Assembly: GCF_032854445.1 (NCBI RefSeq)
Contig: NC_088295.1
Coordinates: forward strand, 40,969,385 to 41,033,384
Direction: 5' to 3'
DNA length: 64,000 nucleotides
Source: Liolophura sinensis
Taxonomy: Eukaryota; Mollusca; Polyplacophora; Chitonida; Chitonidae
Part shown: positions 1 to 12,100 of the stretch, piece after piece
How positions within the stretch are numbered: position 1 is the first letter of the stretch
Layout of the letters: each line of letters opens with the position of its first letter
The notes under the pieces: model-generated
Told to the model about the DNA's origin: nothing
Databases searched by the model: none
What the model saw: only the letters and a program-made list of their open reading frames with translations
Made by a program: the position numbers and the translations under genes

Positions 1-2
1 AA

Positions 3-78
3 AAACCTGATGCAGTTGATGTGGCAGAGTGTCATGGCGTTCAAGACAACAATTATCTATCCATGACTTTAAATTTGC
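3..78 (+). CDS. possible upstream exon of the uncharacterised gene
   Basis: The frame starting at base 3 is open to about base 110 and reads as plausible protein (KPDAVDVAECHGVQ and onward). A GT at 79-80 would end the exon with one leftover base, which is the phase needed to join the exon beginning at 578. The donor (TTTGC then GTGACA) is weak, and the left edge of the window cuts the exon. This is a guess based on phase; the piece could equally be intron. Confidence 0.25.
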
Positions 79-577
79 GTGACACTTATGTTCCTTATCT
101 TTTCGTCTGGTGATTTATGGCAAGCACAAGGCTTATCTGTTGTTCCTAAACCGCATTGATTTGAGATTCCTTGCTGATGTTCAGCGAACGGCTGTACTGA
201 CAGCCTTGACTTATTGGACAAGGGCAGGTAATTACATTAAATGGAGATTGCTCTGATGTTGGTTTGGGACCTCCTTTCTTTATACTGGACTGCATACTAA
301 TACTAAGTATATCATGCTTAAAGGACAAAAGACATTCGATTCCTTTTTTTCCATCAAAGTATTTTGGAAAACCAGTGTGGATCGCCACACAATTTCCATT
401 TTTTTGTTAATTTTGGTTAAAAATGAGATAATAATCTCCACATACAGAGGTAAATATGACATGCCAGTGGTCACAGGAAGCAAAGAATCCATTGTGCTTT
501 GCCTAATGACAATATGTTTAAAAACTTCTCTTATGAGTTATAATTTAATAGTTGAATTAAATTATTGCTGATTTCAG

Positions 578-3500
578 AACCATTACAAGCTTTCCTGAAT
601 AAAGAATTGTCAATGACATCCCGTTATGGTGTAGCTCCAATGCGACCAGAGAGAACACAGAGTGCTAAGGGAAGACTAGAAACACCCTTTGATGCAATCC
701 AGAACAGAGAATTTTGTAACCACCTCAATATTAATGGAATTAATGATGGAAGCTCAGAAGCAAAGAAGACTCATTCCTCTACAGTCAAGATATTGCCTCG
801 CAGACCTTTGTCAGCTGTTTCAAGCAAGGCCAAGTCACTGGAGGAGGATCGAAAAAAACAAAGGCCCAAGAAAAACGCATCAAAATGTCTGAAGGCGAAG
901 GCGGATCTCTCTGATGACAGTGGGGATATGTTTAAGTTTGAAATCCAGGGTGCATCGATTCAGAATTCTTCAACAAGAAATGCTGATAACTCTCAAAAAT
1001 CCAGTCAAAGCAATACAAGTAATTGTGCAGAGGATGTACATGCTGGGTGTAACAATAATGAGAAGGAACAGCCCAAGTCTAGCGCACTTTGGTCGAGTTT
1101 AATGCAGAGTGAAATAGGTGACCTTGTCAAAGAATCATGCGTGCAGATCAGTGAAGGTGACAGTTCATGTTTTCTGACTGCAGTGAGAGATGAGCCTGAA
1201 GATGATTCAGAAACTGTCCATGTCCATATGCCTGGTGATTCTCGATCAAGAAGAAGCAGAAAGAGCAGTAGGAGTAGAGCACTGAGGCATAGATCTGCCA
1301 CAAAGAGTGACTGGTTCAGTGTAAAACCTTGTGTGTATAACATGGAGTTAACAGAAGAATCAGCTGACAGTTCAAATGTCAGAAAGGATGAAGGTGACTT
1401 TCCTTACAAACTGAATGCACAACCCAAGGCTGAAACATCAATTGTGCCCGTAGTCAGCGATTTGGTGGAGGATATGACCTTAAAGTCTCACCTAGGAAGG
1501 TAGGCTAAATATGGGACAAGTAAAGTTTAGCAGTCTGTGGCAAATTTTCATTGAAATTCGCAAGTCCTGCCTCCTTTTAAGGCATGAAAAGGTATTATAA
1601 AACAAAGAATGTGGTTTTAACAAAAATGGAGGAAGATATGCATAAAAAGTTAGAAAAAAATTTATATGTCTTAATAACCCCTCTGTTTTATGCATATTTT
1701 TCAGTGATGTCATTTTGACACCTATCACTCTTGATTTCACCACAGCAGGCTACTTAATTTATGGACTGACCACTATGGATTTAGAAAAACTGTATAAACT
1801 GTTTACATCCATTTTTACACCCAAAGAAGAAATCTGAGATGCTTTTTTGTTTTTGTTTTTTTTTTTTTTGATTGGTGTTTTACGCCGTAATATTTCACTT
1901 ATATGACGGCGGCCAGCATTATGGTGGGTGAAAACCAGGCACAGCCGGGGGAAACCCACGATCATCCGCAGGTTGCTGGCAGACCTTCCCACGTACGGCC
2001 AGAGAGGAAGCCAGCATGAGCTGGACTTGAACTCACAGTGACCTCATTGGTGAGAGGCTCCTGGGTCATTACGCTGCGCTAGCGCGCTAACCGACTGAGC
2101 CACGGAGGCCGCCCCTTTTTTGTACTTTTATATGTAAGACCATGTTCTAAACTCCATATTAAGAATTAAAAAGTAAGTGTTTCATGCATCCTTCAACTAA
2201 TTTGTCAAAGTTAAATTGCTATAAAGTGCATCAACATGTAGTGTAGACATTAAGATAAAAATTATATTAATTTAATAAGCACCTCATGGAATTGATTTGG
2301 GCTATTTTTTAAATTTAATTGAAAAAATGGACAATATGATAATAAATTATTAATTCTTTAAAACTAAAATCATTGTCACATAACTTCTTTGGACTGTGTT
2401 TTGAAGAAAACTAATGTATATAATTATTTAAATGAATAAGACCATGTATGTAACATGAAGTCATGTATGGTCCTTCAGTGACATTGTTTTGTTCATTGCA
2501 TGGTAGATCAGCAACTCCTCCACTTACAGACCTAACTAATGTTGTGAAACTAAAATGATGTCTTGTTATCCTTGGAACATAAATCATTCAGATAATAACA
2601 ATAATATTTGTTGAAAAAGTAGTGGGTTAAAAACATTAACTACTGACCAAGCAAAGGAAATGAAGATTGTCATTCAGAAAGGAAATCATAGACTTGAAGT
2701 AACTATGCATTGTTTCTGCATTGGGACCAATTTGTTTGAAGGATTCATTTTAGCAATATGACTAAAATAATGCTGAAATTCTAGTGAAACTCCCAATAAG
2801 ACAAGACAGTAATCATATTGTAATCATCATTCATTAATTTTATTTATGTTTTTTTGTTGTTGTTTTGATCAGACCAATCCCACAAACCCTTGTACCTTTG
2901 AAGGAATTCATCCAGGTGTGTTCTGCAGAGAATGAGAAAAAATTACAGTGTTTAACAGGAATAAACTCTGACAACTGTCTGGTATTTCTGCCTGACTTAG
3001 ACACCTATGATTTAGCCATCATAGATGAAGTACCGTCTGTACAGCATGTGGATGATGACCTACCCTACAAAGAAAGAGTTGTCTCCCCTAAACTATGGGT
3101 ATGGCTTAATCCAGTTTGATATTAAGCTACTTTAGTGTGCAAACATCTATGTCCTAAAGGCAAGGTGAAGTGATAACGATTGAGATTGTCGGCATTGCTT
3201 TCTTAAATTGTAGAAAATATGCATTGTGTTAAAGCCATTGTTATCAGTTCGAGAGGATAAGATGGAAACAAAAGTTTTCTGCCGTTTCCACATTTGTCTG
3301 GTGTGACGTCATGTAAGGACGTATAGCATGAAATGAGGTAGTAATTTCAAACGCGCATGACATCATTCCAGCTTAACTGCCTTACTCGACGTCACATCAG
3401 CCTGATTCATCGTCACATAGGGAGTATTATTACGTCACATCAGGAAAATTTTACAGAATTTGCTGAGGATTTTGTTTCTTAGATATCTTCACTTATTGCG

Positions 3501-6500
3501 GTTAAATAGCGTTATTCAACGTATACTTTTTTTCAACCGTGGTGCTTGCTATACTCCATCGGGTATCCTTCATATCAGTTTAATATTTCAACCTGGCCTC
3601 TCTTTGGACTGAAGTAGCACTTTAATATGAATTATAGACATTATAGAATATATATGTAATTCCCAACTGGAGTAAGATATTATTACACAAAAGCAAGACT
3701 GGATCTACTTCCTGCCTTGATCCAAATAAGATTCTGAATGTCGGAATAGGAGGACTAATGAATTGAGTTATTTGTAGTTTTTTCCTAAAAAATCATTGAT
3801 TTGCCTTCCTGTTGGATGTTCTTCGAGTATATTGAATAATGTGCGCTCTTGATTCCTTCTTTGAATTTGGTAACTTACTGACAACACTTATTTTGTTGAA
3901 TGGATGTCAGCTTTTCATTACTTGCTGACTTGGTGTAATCTGCTTTAAACAACCTACTCTGACCTTCAAACATCCACATACAGATTGTTCTGAAATATTG
4001 CATTCACCATTGCACACATAATGACTGACCCCTGACATCAAACAAAGTTAAACATGTGACTTTTTCTGTAAATATGGACCTATGACAATAATTAGATGAA
4101 AGTTTTTTTTTCAAAAGTAGGTTTGTTTTTAAGACATGCCATTTCAGTATATGTCATGTGAACAGCAGAGTACATGTTCCTCACTGTCATGCCAACTTTG
4201 TGGAATTCTTGAATTCCCTGGAGGACAAGTAACAGTTTATACATGAATGTGGCATTGTTCGCATTTGAGTATTAAAGCAATTGAAAAGAGGTAACTGATT
4301 TAAAATACGGAAAATGTTAATAGACTGTCACATGTTGTAAGGTCACTTTTCCTTTCTTGGAAGTCATTTTAAGAAGAACACTACCATAGATACCAAAGAA
4401 AATTCTAAGATTTGGCATGATGCTGTACCCGTAGCCCATAAACATAAAATATTCTTGAGTATATCTAAGGGACCAGTCAAAAAATATTGAAATGAATCTA
4501 TTTACATGTACATGAATATAGACTTTAGTCTTAATTAGGCAAAGTCTGCTTGCCTAGGGTTGACTCTTAATAGTTTTCATTCTTGATTTGCAGGCTCCAA
4601 AGAAATATGCTCATACGTTTGTAAGTATTTCTGCTGTACATGAAGTTTTAAATTTTTCTAAGCTTTTGAGAGTCCTTTCATCTCAGGGTGGATTGTACCT
4701 TTTTTTCGTTAGTTTTCTTCATGTAAGAAGTGCAACGTATATGCATATTAACAATTGATGGCATTTACTATTTTATCATGTTTTGAAATAGTATTATATA
4801 TATTCAGAAACCAATTGACGTACCAAAATGGAAATGCAATCATAATAAAGGTCATACGGAAAGCTCAAGGTAGGATCATTATTTTGATTGGAATTATTAC
4901 AAAATTCTAGAACTACAGAAGTAATGAATACAGGCTGGTTTGAAACACAAGTTGTCTGAATTTTAACATTCACTTACTACGTTCTTTCATATAAATTTTG
5001 ATACAATTTCATTAACAGTTGTATAACAGTTCAGTTAGGTAGCTAATCATTGATGACATGCAGTGTGTTGGATTTACTTTCCACTCCATACTTCCAGGCA
5101 ACATTTGTTGCTATTTCTGAGCCCATGAATATGGTTGTTAAAACTTGAATTAGATTTCTTGTTGGTTTTTTTGGAGGGGAAATTGAAATTTGGAAGTCAT
5201 CAGTCATTTTTTGGGCGAGCTCAACAGATTTATGTGGTCTGACAACACAGGTATATTGACAGAGACAGAAAGAGAACAGTTGAACTGGTCAGGAAGGAAA
5301 TTCTGGAGTTAGAGGAGTTGCTAAAAGGTAAAAATTTCCAGTCATACTATCAGATATGTCTTATCAGGAGTTCTTGAGTGATTTTGAATGAATGATTTTT
5401 TTCCTGAAGTTATAAACCATTGTCTTGGCCTTATTTTCTATTTCGTACTACACTTAATTTTGCTAAAGACTGATTAAATTAATAAAACTCAGTTTCAGTG
5501 ATGGATGGATATATAATCTATTGATAACTCTTTTATTAATTTCTTTATAGGTATTGCAGTAATTGATAGCGAATGTTTGATGGCCCTGTATCAAGCAGAT
5601 ATTACCAAATTACAAGCAACAGTTAAAGACACCCTAATGAGATGTCCAGAACGGTATGTTGATGATAATGAATAAAACACCAATTAAATAAATAAATTGA
5701 TGATAATGATTGGTGCATGCAGCAGTACTGATGCGTATAATTTAACAATCTTTCGGTGACTTTTTAATGGGCCAATATGGCCATGGCCATTACTATTTTA
5801 CAGGTAATTATGGTCGTATTTTAATAATTTATCATGATTGACAACATAAAATATGGGTCTAACTTGTGCTGTTACATTTATTCACTTATTTGATTGTTTA
5901 ATGCCATTCTGAAGAAGTTTTCACTAAATTAATGTGATTGTGGTCAGTTTTATGTGCCCTGGTTTAATCCCCAAGCAAATCCTTGGCAAACTACTTTCTG
6001 TGTGACATGCAGAAATGTGACATGCATATGACATGCATATGACATGCATATGACATGTAGATGCGAATGCTTTATTGGTGGTCTTCAAGGAATGTTGAGC
6101 AGCGCAAATTGCTCAACGAGAGCTGGCAACCAGTTATTATCACCAAGTTCACACAAACAGTGATGTCAAAGGAATGTAGAAATTTCTTGTCGAAGATCGG
6201 GATTGAACATTCACCTTTTGTGTCCTGACTCCTACTGATTCAAACATCTTAACCACGTGGCCATAGCTTACTCCCAACTAAATGTTAAATTTTGTTCTGC
6301 CCCTCAGGATCAAGCCCCGAGAAAAGCCAGATCATGTGAGTATTTTAGTATACATACTGATGATACATCACACTAAATGAACTTTCAGTATTGTACTTTA
6401 ACTGATATCTTCAGTATAACAAATTGAAACGGTGCTCAAGATAATAATTTGCTTGCTCTGAGTGTTACTGTTTGAGGAAGTGTTTCAAAATATTGTATGA

Positions 6501-7468
6501 AGTGTGATCTGGAACAAGTTCGGAGCAAAGCTCTCCTATACCTCTTTAACTCTCATTTCTTCAGCCTCTTTCATATGTGAAAAGGTTGCGAAATTAGGTT
6601 AGTGCAATATTGCAATAAACTAGAACAAAACTGATTTCAGTGCATCTTTTGATGGGAGTTGACTTCCAAATGGAGAATATTTCATTTATACAATGAAGGG
6701 CAGTTAAGTTCATGGGTGGCGGAAAATAGGCAGACCCCTGAACTATCCCCCTGAACCAGCTGCTAACAATAATCATACATGTTAAGTCGAAGCCAAAATG
6801 TCATCGTGATAAATTCTCAAGGTTGATGTGGAGGACAAGTTTGTGTGGGGAATTTTAATATTTATCTGCATACAGTTTCAGGAGATGTCACCAAATAGAA
6901 GTTATTTAGCAAAATGGGTTGAAACAGACCTTAGCGGCCATAGACATGTTTATTTGACATGCTTGGTAGCTTTAGAAATCAAATTTTAATCAGGAATTTT
7001 TATAAGGCCATGGGATGTGACATGTTCTAGAGCAACAGGAACACGATCTATTGTCCCTCGAAGAAGCCAAACAGGGTTCGGGGCTGCGGAAACAGCAGCG
7101 GCTTTGGGTTATAGACATAACCCGCGCCTGATTCGTTAAAACCAGGGACTAACGTAATTGTCATATTAGACCCAGTTAAAACTGATAACATGGCGGAGCT
7201 TTAGAATGTCGTAAATTGTGCGGTTTTGCTTACTGTGAACAGCTCTTTTAGTACTGTATGGTATTGAATTTTTATTCTTCTCTGGTTTCAGTTTGGATGG
7301 CGAAAGTTCCACAATGATCATGAAGTTATTATTAAACGCATTCGGGAACAGCACGCGGTCTGTCTCAAGGAGTTGGCCAAGTTGGAGGAAGAGGCGGACC
7401 TTACGGACGAGAGGAGATATTTCTCCATACAAATGAATGCCGTTGTTACTTGTGATCAGCCAGTGTAA
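578..7468 (+). CDS. uncharacterised multi-exon protein, 3' part (539 residues in window)
   Basis: Eight exons join in frame: 578-1499, 2873-3098, 4594-4620, 4808-4869, 5251-5327, 5551-5653, 6309-6336 and 7292-7468 (stop TAA). Every junction has GT and AG, and all phases agree. The first exon is preceded by a good acceptor (tgatttcag), so the true start is upstream, probably outside the window. The product begins with a long low-complexity region rich in Ser, Lys, Asp and Glu, with a basic RS-like patch (RSRRSRKSSRSRALRHR). A more ordered part follows (PLKEFIQVC, DLAIIDEVP), then short charged helical stretches likely to be coiled coil (RKEILELEELL, REQHAVCLKELAKLEEE). I see no catalytic motif, membrane segment or familiar domain, and I do not recognise the family. 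The exons of 27 and 28 nt are unusually small. Confidence 0.72.
1690..2205. repeat. dispersed repeat, copy 1, interrupted by a SINE
   Basis: This part of intron 1 of the uncharacterised gene shares diverged blocks with 13665-13850. The shared blocks include acagcaggctact, ggactgaccact, and, on the far side of the SINE, ctaaactcc followed by gtgtttcatg-like sequence. The order of blocks is the same, and the 264-bp SINE at 1851-2114 is missing from the other copy. The family is unknown. Confidence 0.5.
1851..2114 (-). mobile_element. full-length tRNA-derived SINE (family 1) with 9-bp target duplication
   Basis: Read on the minus strand, the element starts with a tRNA-like head (GCCTCCGTGGCTCAGTCGG as A box, GAGTTCAAGTCC as B box). 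A conserved middle (TCCGCAGG and CCCACC blocks) follows, then a tail that reads ACGGCGTAAAACACCAATCA before an A-rich end. The 9-base direct repeat CTTTTTTGT at 1842-1850 and 2115-2123 is a perfect target-site duplication, so this is a complete retroposed copy. Confidence 0.88.
5668..5699 (+). repeat. SINE tail fragment
   Basis: A short stretch ending AAAACACCAATTAAATAAATAAAT matches only the 3' end of the family 1 SINE. No head or middle is visible, so it is a heavily truncated or independently eroded copy. Confidence 0.45.
6019..6062. repeat. 11-bp microsatellite, four copies
   Basis: Four head-to-tail copies of GACATGCATAT, the last diverged, lie in the intron between the 5653 and 6309 exon junctions of the uncharacterised gene. 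Confidence 0.85.
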
Positions 7469-7677
7469 GGACGACCTTATGAAAACTGGAGTGTTCTAGT
7501 CCAATGTTTAACCGTCTAAGGGTATCACAGGGATATGGAAATCTGCGAATTGAACTAAAGACTGTTATAGCAGTGCTTCGTTTAATATTCGTTTACCAAA
7601 GCTTGTGGTTGGAAATTTGTTGTGAAGTTTTTTGACATCGGGAAGTCAGGTTGTGCTATTGATTGAACAAAAATATT

Positions 7678-7683
7678 AATAAA
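7678..7683 (+). promoter_or_regulatory. candidate polyadenylation signal AATAAA
   Basis: AATAAA lies about 210 bases after the stop codon of the uncharacterised gene, in AT-rich sequence and before any repeat. Its position is right for that gene's 3' end; usage is inferred. Confidence 0.4.
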
Positions 7684-7784
7684 TGCCATTGATAAGCGAT
7701 TTTTTTTATGTTCATCTGATCAGGAATGTCAAGAGAAGTGTGACTCTAATGTACTAATTGTCTTGCTGAATTTACTTGCTGACT

Positions 7785-7926
7785 TCGTCTCCGGTCGTAC
7801 GCGGGAAGATCTGTCAACAACCTGCGGATAGTCGTGAGTTTCCTCCCACCATATTACCGGCCGGCGTGGGCACCGTCCTACAATTAAAAAATATTCTTGA
7901 AACACCAATCAAATAAATAAATAAAT
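7785..7926 (+). mobile_element. truncated SINE (family 1), 3' half
   Basis: The sequence keeps the middle and tail of the family 1 SINE: CTCCGGTCGTACG, CAACCTGCGGATAGTCGTG, the CCCACCATA block, then AAACACCAATCAAATAAATAAATAAATA. The tRNA-like head is missing. Confidence 0.8.
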
Positions 7927-9190
7927 ACCGGTCAGGTAGAATTCAGTGGGCTACAGCGATAATGGTTTGTTAACCCAGTTCGTTTGATGGCTCAGTGAAA
8001 ATATAATTCTCAGAAAAAAAAAATGTCTTGTCACCCGTAACTGAGACGACACTGGGACATATTGTGTCAAAACTACCCCGTAGAAATGATACATAAACTT
8101 AGGCTACTACAAATGTCCGTTTGGGTCGGGTCATTACAAAGACTTTTAAAATGCTACTTGTTGCTGTCTCGCCACTGAGAGGTTAGAGCAAGGAAATCGG
8201 AATGGTCTGCCCAGTGTCATTATAATCTGACTGGGTGGGGTGGCATGTCTGGTGTCCTAGTCCTGATGCTGTAGTGTTTTTGTCAGAAAGGAAGAACAGA
8301 TCCATCAGCTGTTTAGATGTGCACCACACCATCATTTCCATCCGTCCCGTTAGTGGGACATGTGACTATAAGACTTCACATTTGTCAACCGTCCTAGCTT
8401 TATTCTTAGTTCACATATCCATGTAACAAGCTACATGAGTGTAGCAGCCGATTCCACAAAGACAGCTTTGATTGAAATAAAAATTTGAAATTGTAATTTT
8501 ACGTCCTTAGACATGTTTGCTTATATATTATAGGAAGCTTTTAAGTTTTGACTTTAAATTCGCATTATGGCGATTATACCTGGTCGCAGTACATGTTGTG
8601 ACTGCGTGGGACGTCATGTATGCATGGCGTTTCATTGTTGGCGTGACACCTACATGAAATGCGAAATGCGAGAACGTATATACAGTGCACACCACCATCT
8701 TGTTGCTCCTGTTCCAACACTGCTAAAGAAAAGATTGAGAAATAGCTTTGGCAAATGTTGCGAGTCACTAAACGCTTTAGTATGCTTTTGGAGTAGCGAC
8801 ACCATTCTTTACAGGACTACTGTATAGGTGCCTTGAAGAAAAGCGTTTCTTTGCCTTTGATTGTGCTTACCTCGTTATAGTTTGAATTCAATTTGGGAAC
8901 TACTTAGGGACTTCAAATCATTATAAATAATGTGGAGAATTATAATTTATGATAACCGTTTCATCGGCTGAGACTGGGAGCATGTCGCTGTTAAACTGGG
9001 ATATGAAGTATGCGGCTGTTATGAGAGAGATGATAAGTGAAACCTGTAAGGGGAAATAATCGCGACACATTTTCATTCTTCGCTAAATTCACCGCTTTGG
9101 TAACCTTACTTCCTTTCCGGCATATTGTGCTTCATTTAATTCGTATGTGACTAGCCACTGTCAACCCCACACAACATCAAAGGTCGAAAA

Positions 9191-12100
9191 ATGACATCTT
9201 ACAAGCTGTATTATTTCAATTACCCGGCGAGAGGGGAACTTCCCCGAATCATCTTGTTGGCTGCAGGACAGAACTTTGAAGATATCAGGTTTTCCAGTCA
9301 AGAATGGCCAAACTTCAAAGCAAGTTGCTACAGCAGAACAACCTACAGTCACCCATGCATGTCGCTCATCAAGCTCTGTGCCTCATATGATGACACAGCC
9401 TTCATTTTGTAAATGGGTTACGTTTAGGTAACGTATTATATTGTACAAAATGCAAAGATCTGGAACCCCTTGAACATTCTATTAATAGAGCATTCTGCTT
9501 AAGCATTGTAATGTATAAGATGTGTTAAGTTTATGACAACTAGAAGATGGTATATGCACATTATACTGAACACAGGTTAACTAGTATACATGTATATGGT
9601 CGAATGCAGGCCATGTTGCCTTTCCAACACCAATGTCGTGTTTGGCGTTTTAGCGTCGAATGTTGAAGATGCTTAAACGCTGGAAAATGACAGGCCCTAC
9701 TCGTAATTACATGTATATAATACATGTTGTTATCTGTGGCCCGAAACGATCGAAGGATATCCAAATAGTCGGCCGTTGTCCATCCGTCTGCTCTTCCAGG
9801 CGCCCAATTAACTGAACCACCCAGCTGCTGACCGACTGTATAGCTGCTGTATTATTATGAATGTCGATTCCCAACATTACACCGATTCGCATCTCGGAAC
9901 AACAGTGATTAACCTAAGCAATTATTAACTGGTCATTTCCAGCTATCAAGTATTCTTTGTTCACCGGTTTGAAAAAATGCTGTCCCATATTCTATTATAA
10001 GTAGGTCTACATACATTTATATACACGTATGGATAGGAAAACGCCTCTTCTCATCAAGTTCCTGGCAAATTTACTTACTTAATACTGCTGCCTAACCAGT
10101 ATGATTGGCATTTTTTCGAATGCTGGACCTCACTTTTTTTCACGGATACTAGTGTTGAATACAATTTATACCTAAACGTTTTAATTTTAGGTAAACTTTC
10201 TGGCTTGAAATGGGATAATGAGAACTCCTCATACAATGAATGACCCATTTAATTGTGAATAAATTGTGAAACATATCGCTTCATGCAGTTACTAGTTTTA
10301 TGACAGAAACATGTACCTATTCTCAGCTTGTTGTATTACCTACAGTTCCTGCGCATATCACCGCCTTTTTTCAGAGATGCCGTTTGATCAGGTGTCCGTC
10401 CTGGAGGTAGACGGCCAGATGATCGCTCAAGAATACGCCATCTCTAAATTCCTGGCCAGGCAATTCGGTATTTGAATTTATGGAAAATAATATGGGAAAT
10501 AAATGAAAGACTTCGTATCTGATTTTAATCTATCGAAATGCGTTATTTATTTGTTTGTTTTTTTATTTATTTATTTGATTGGTGTTTTACGCCGTACACA
10601 AGAATATTTTACTAGTACGACGGTGGTCAGCATTATGGCAGGACGAACCTGGGCGTTGATTAAGGCAGTAACTAAGGTATATAAATTTCAAATATTCTTC
10701 CTAACGCAGTAATAGTTTATACATCATGTAATGTACGCTAAGGTCATGAATGTATAAATGTATTCAAACTCATCCTCTTGTTTCTTGTCAAATTTTCACA
10801 AAACTTTTTCCAATTAATTTTTCATCTACTGGACACAAAACGATAATTTTACAGGACATAAGTCACTTTGATGGGGAATATCGCTATTCGTCCCCAAACA
10901 TTATGGATTTTTTCGTCACCGGCAAGAATTTTTGTTTGCCGTGAGATGATTCTTACAATCAGTATATATAATAATGAATTCTTTTCAGGTTTCTGCAGTA
11001 AGGACAACATGGAGCATGCCAGGGAAGACATGTATGTCTTCTTGTCGGAGGACCTCTGTGGCGAAGTAGAGCCTTTGTTTTTCGAGAAGGACAAGGACAA
11101 GCTGGTATAGTGATTCGATTTCTCCCAATATCATGTGCTGATGTCATGGCCCTGTCTGAATGTTATGTACACGTACATTTAGTAGTAAATTACATGAATC
11201 ATATATCCTTTACAGGGTGTACTACATTTACATATAATATTTAACGATAAAAAATAAACTGATCAAAGATTGGTGTCCATTTTGGTTCCACCGGATGGTG
11301 AGTAATTCGCAATATTACTTGATATTTAATTCGCCAGTCAAAATGACGGAATCTTTATAATTAGGTTTCTTAGAATTCTCCCAACAATCAACAACAAACA
11401 GATCTAAGTGGGAAGATTTGCTAAAACAAGTAATAGAAGTTTGCATACCAACCGTCAACCTGAAAAGAAAGTTGACAAACCTATTATGTTGGATTCCCTT
11501 CCCTTTGTAGGCAGTGATGATGAAAAAGTTTGTGGAACAGACTGGCCCCAACATACTGTCCAGACTGGAGACCGCCTTAGGTAACTGTACATCTGGTTAC
11601 CTGCTTGGTGACAAGGTATGTACGGCCAAGTTGTGGGAGCGTCCGCACCAAGTCGGGGGATCTGGGATCACACCCAGATCTGGTCATACCAAAGGCCTTA
11701 GACATGGTACACGTTGCACGTTGAAAAATTGTTCAATACCCGTGTAAAAACCCAAGCATAGATATATGTACATACGTACATGAAAGACTTATTATAGTTG
11801 ATGAGGGGCCTCCGTGGCTCAGTTGGTTACCGCGCTAGCGGAGCGTAATGACCCAGGAGTCTCTCACCAATGAGGTCATTGTGAGTTCAAGTCCAGCTCA
11901 TGCTGGCTTCCTCTCCGGCCGTACGTGGGAAGGTCTGTCAGCAACCTGCGGATGGTGGTGGGTTTCCCCCGGGCTGTGCCCGGTTTCCACCCACCATAAT
12001 GAAGGCCGCCGTCGTATAAGTGAAATATTCTTGGGTACGGCGTAAAACACCAATCAACTAAATAAATAAATTATAGTTGATGACTAGGGATATAAATGGT

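Larger units (their letters stand above)
7469..9190. other. intergenic region before the GST array
   Basis: This holds the 3' end of the uncharacterised gene and the 5' flank of GST gene A. Apart from a poly(A) signal and a SINE fragment I see no exon. The reading frames present (for example 8235-8426 and 8567-8827) lack splice context and family resemblance. No TATA box is evident near the gene A start. Confidence 0.5.

Noticed and set aside
6195-6275. tRNA-like stretch in an intron of the uncharacterised gene
   Set aside because: A weak reverse B box (GGGATTGAACATTC) and an ACCACGTGGCC end are present but no acceptor-stem pairing; likely eroded SINE head.
11806-11880. tRNA gene candidate (A and B boxes)
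   Set aside because: The boxes belong to a SINE head: the sequence continues into the SINE body, lacks a cloverleaf, and recurs in many copies.
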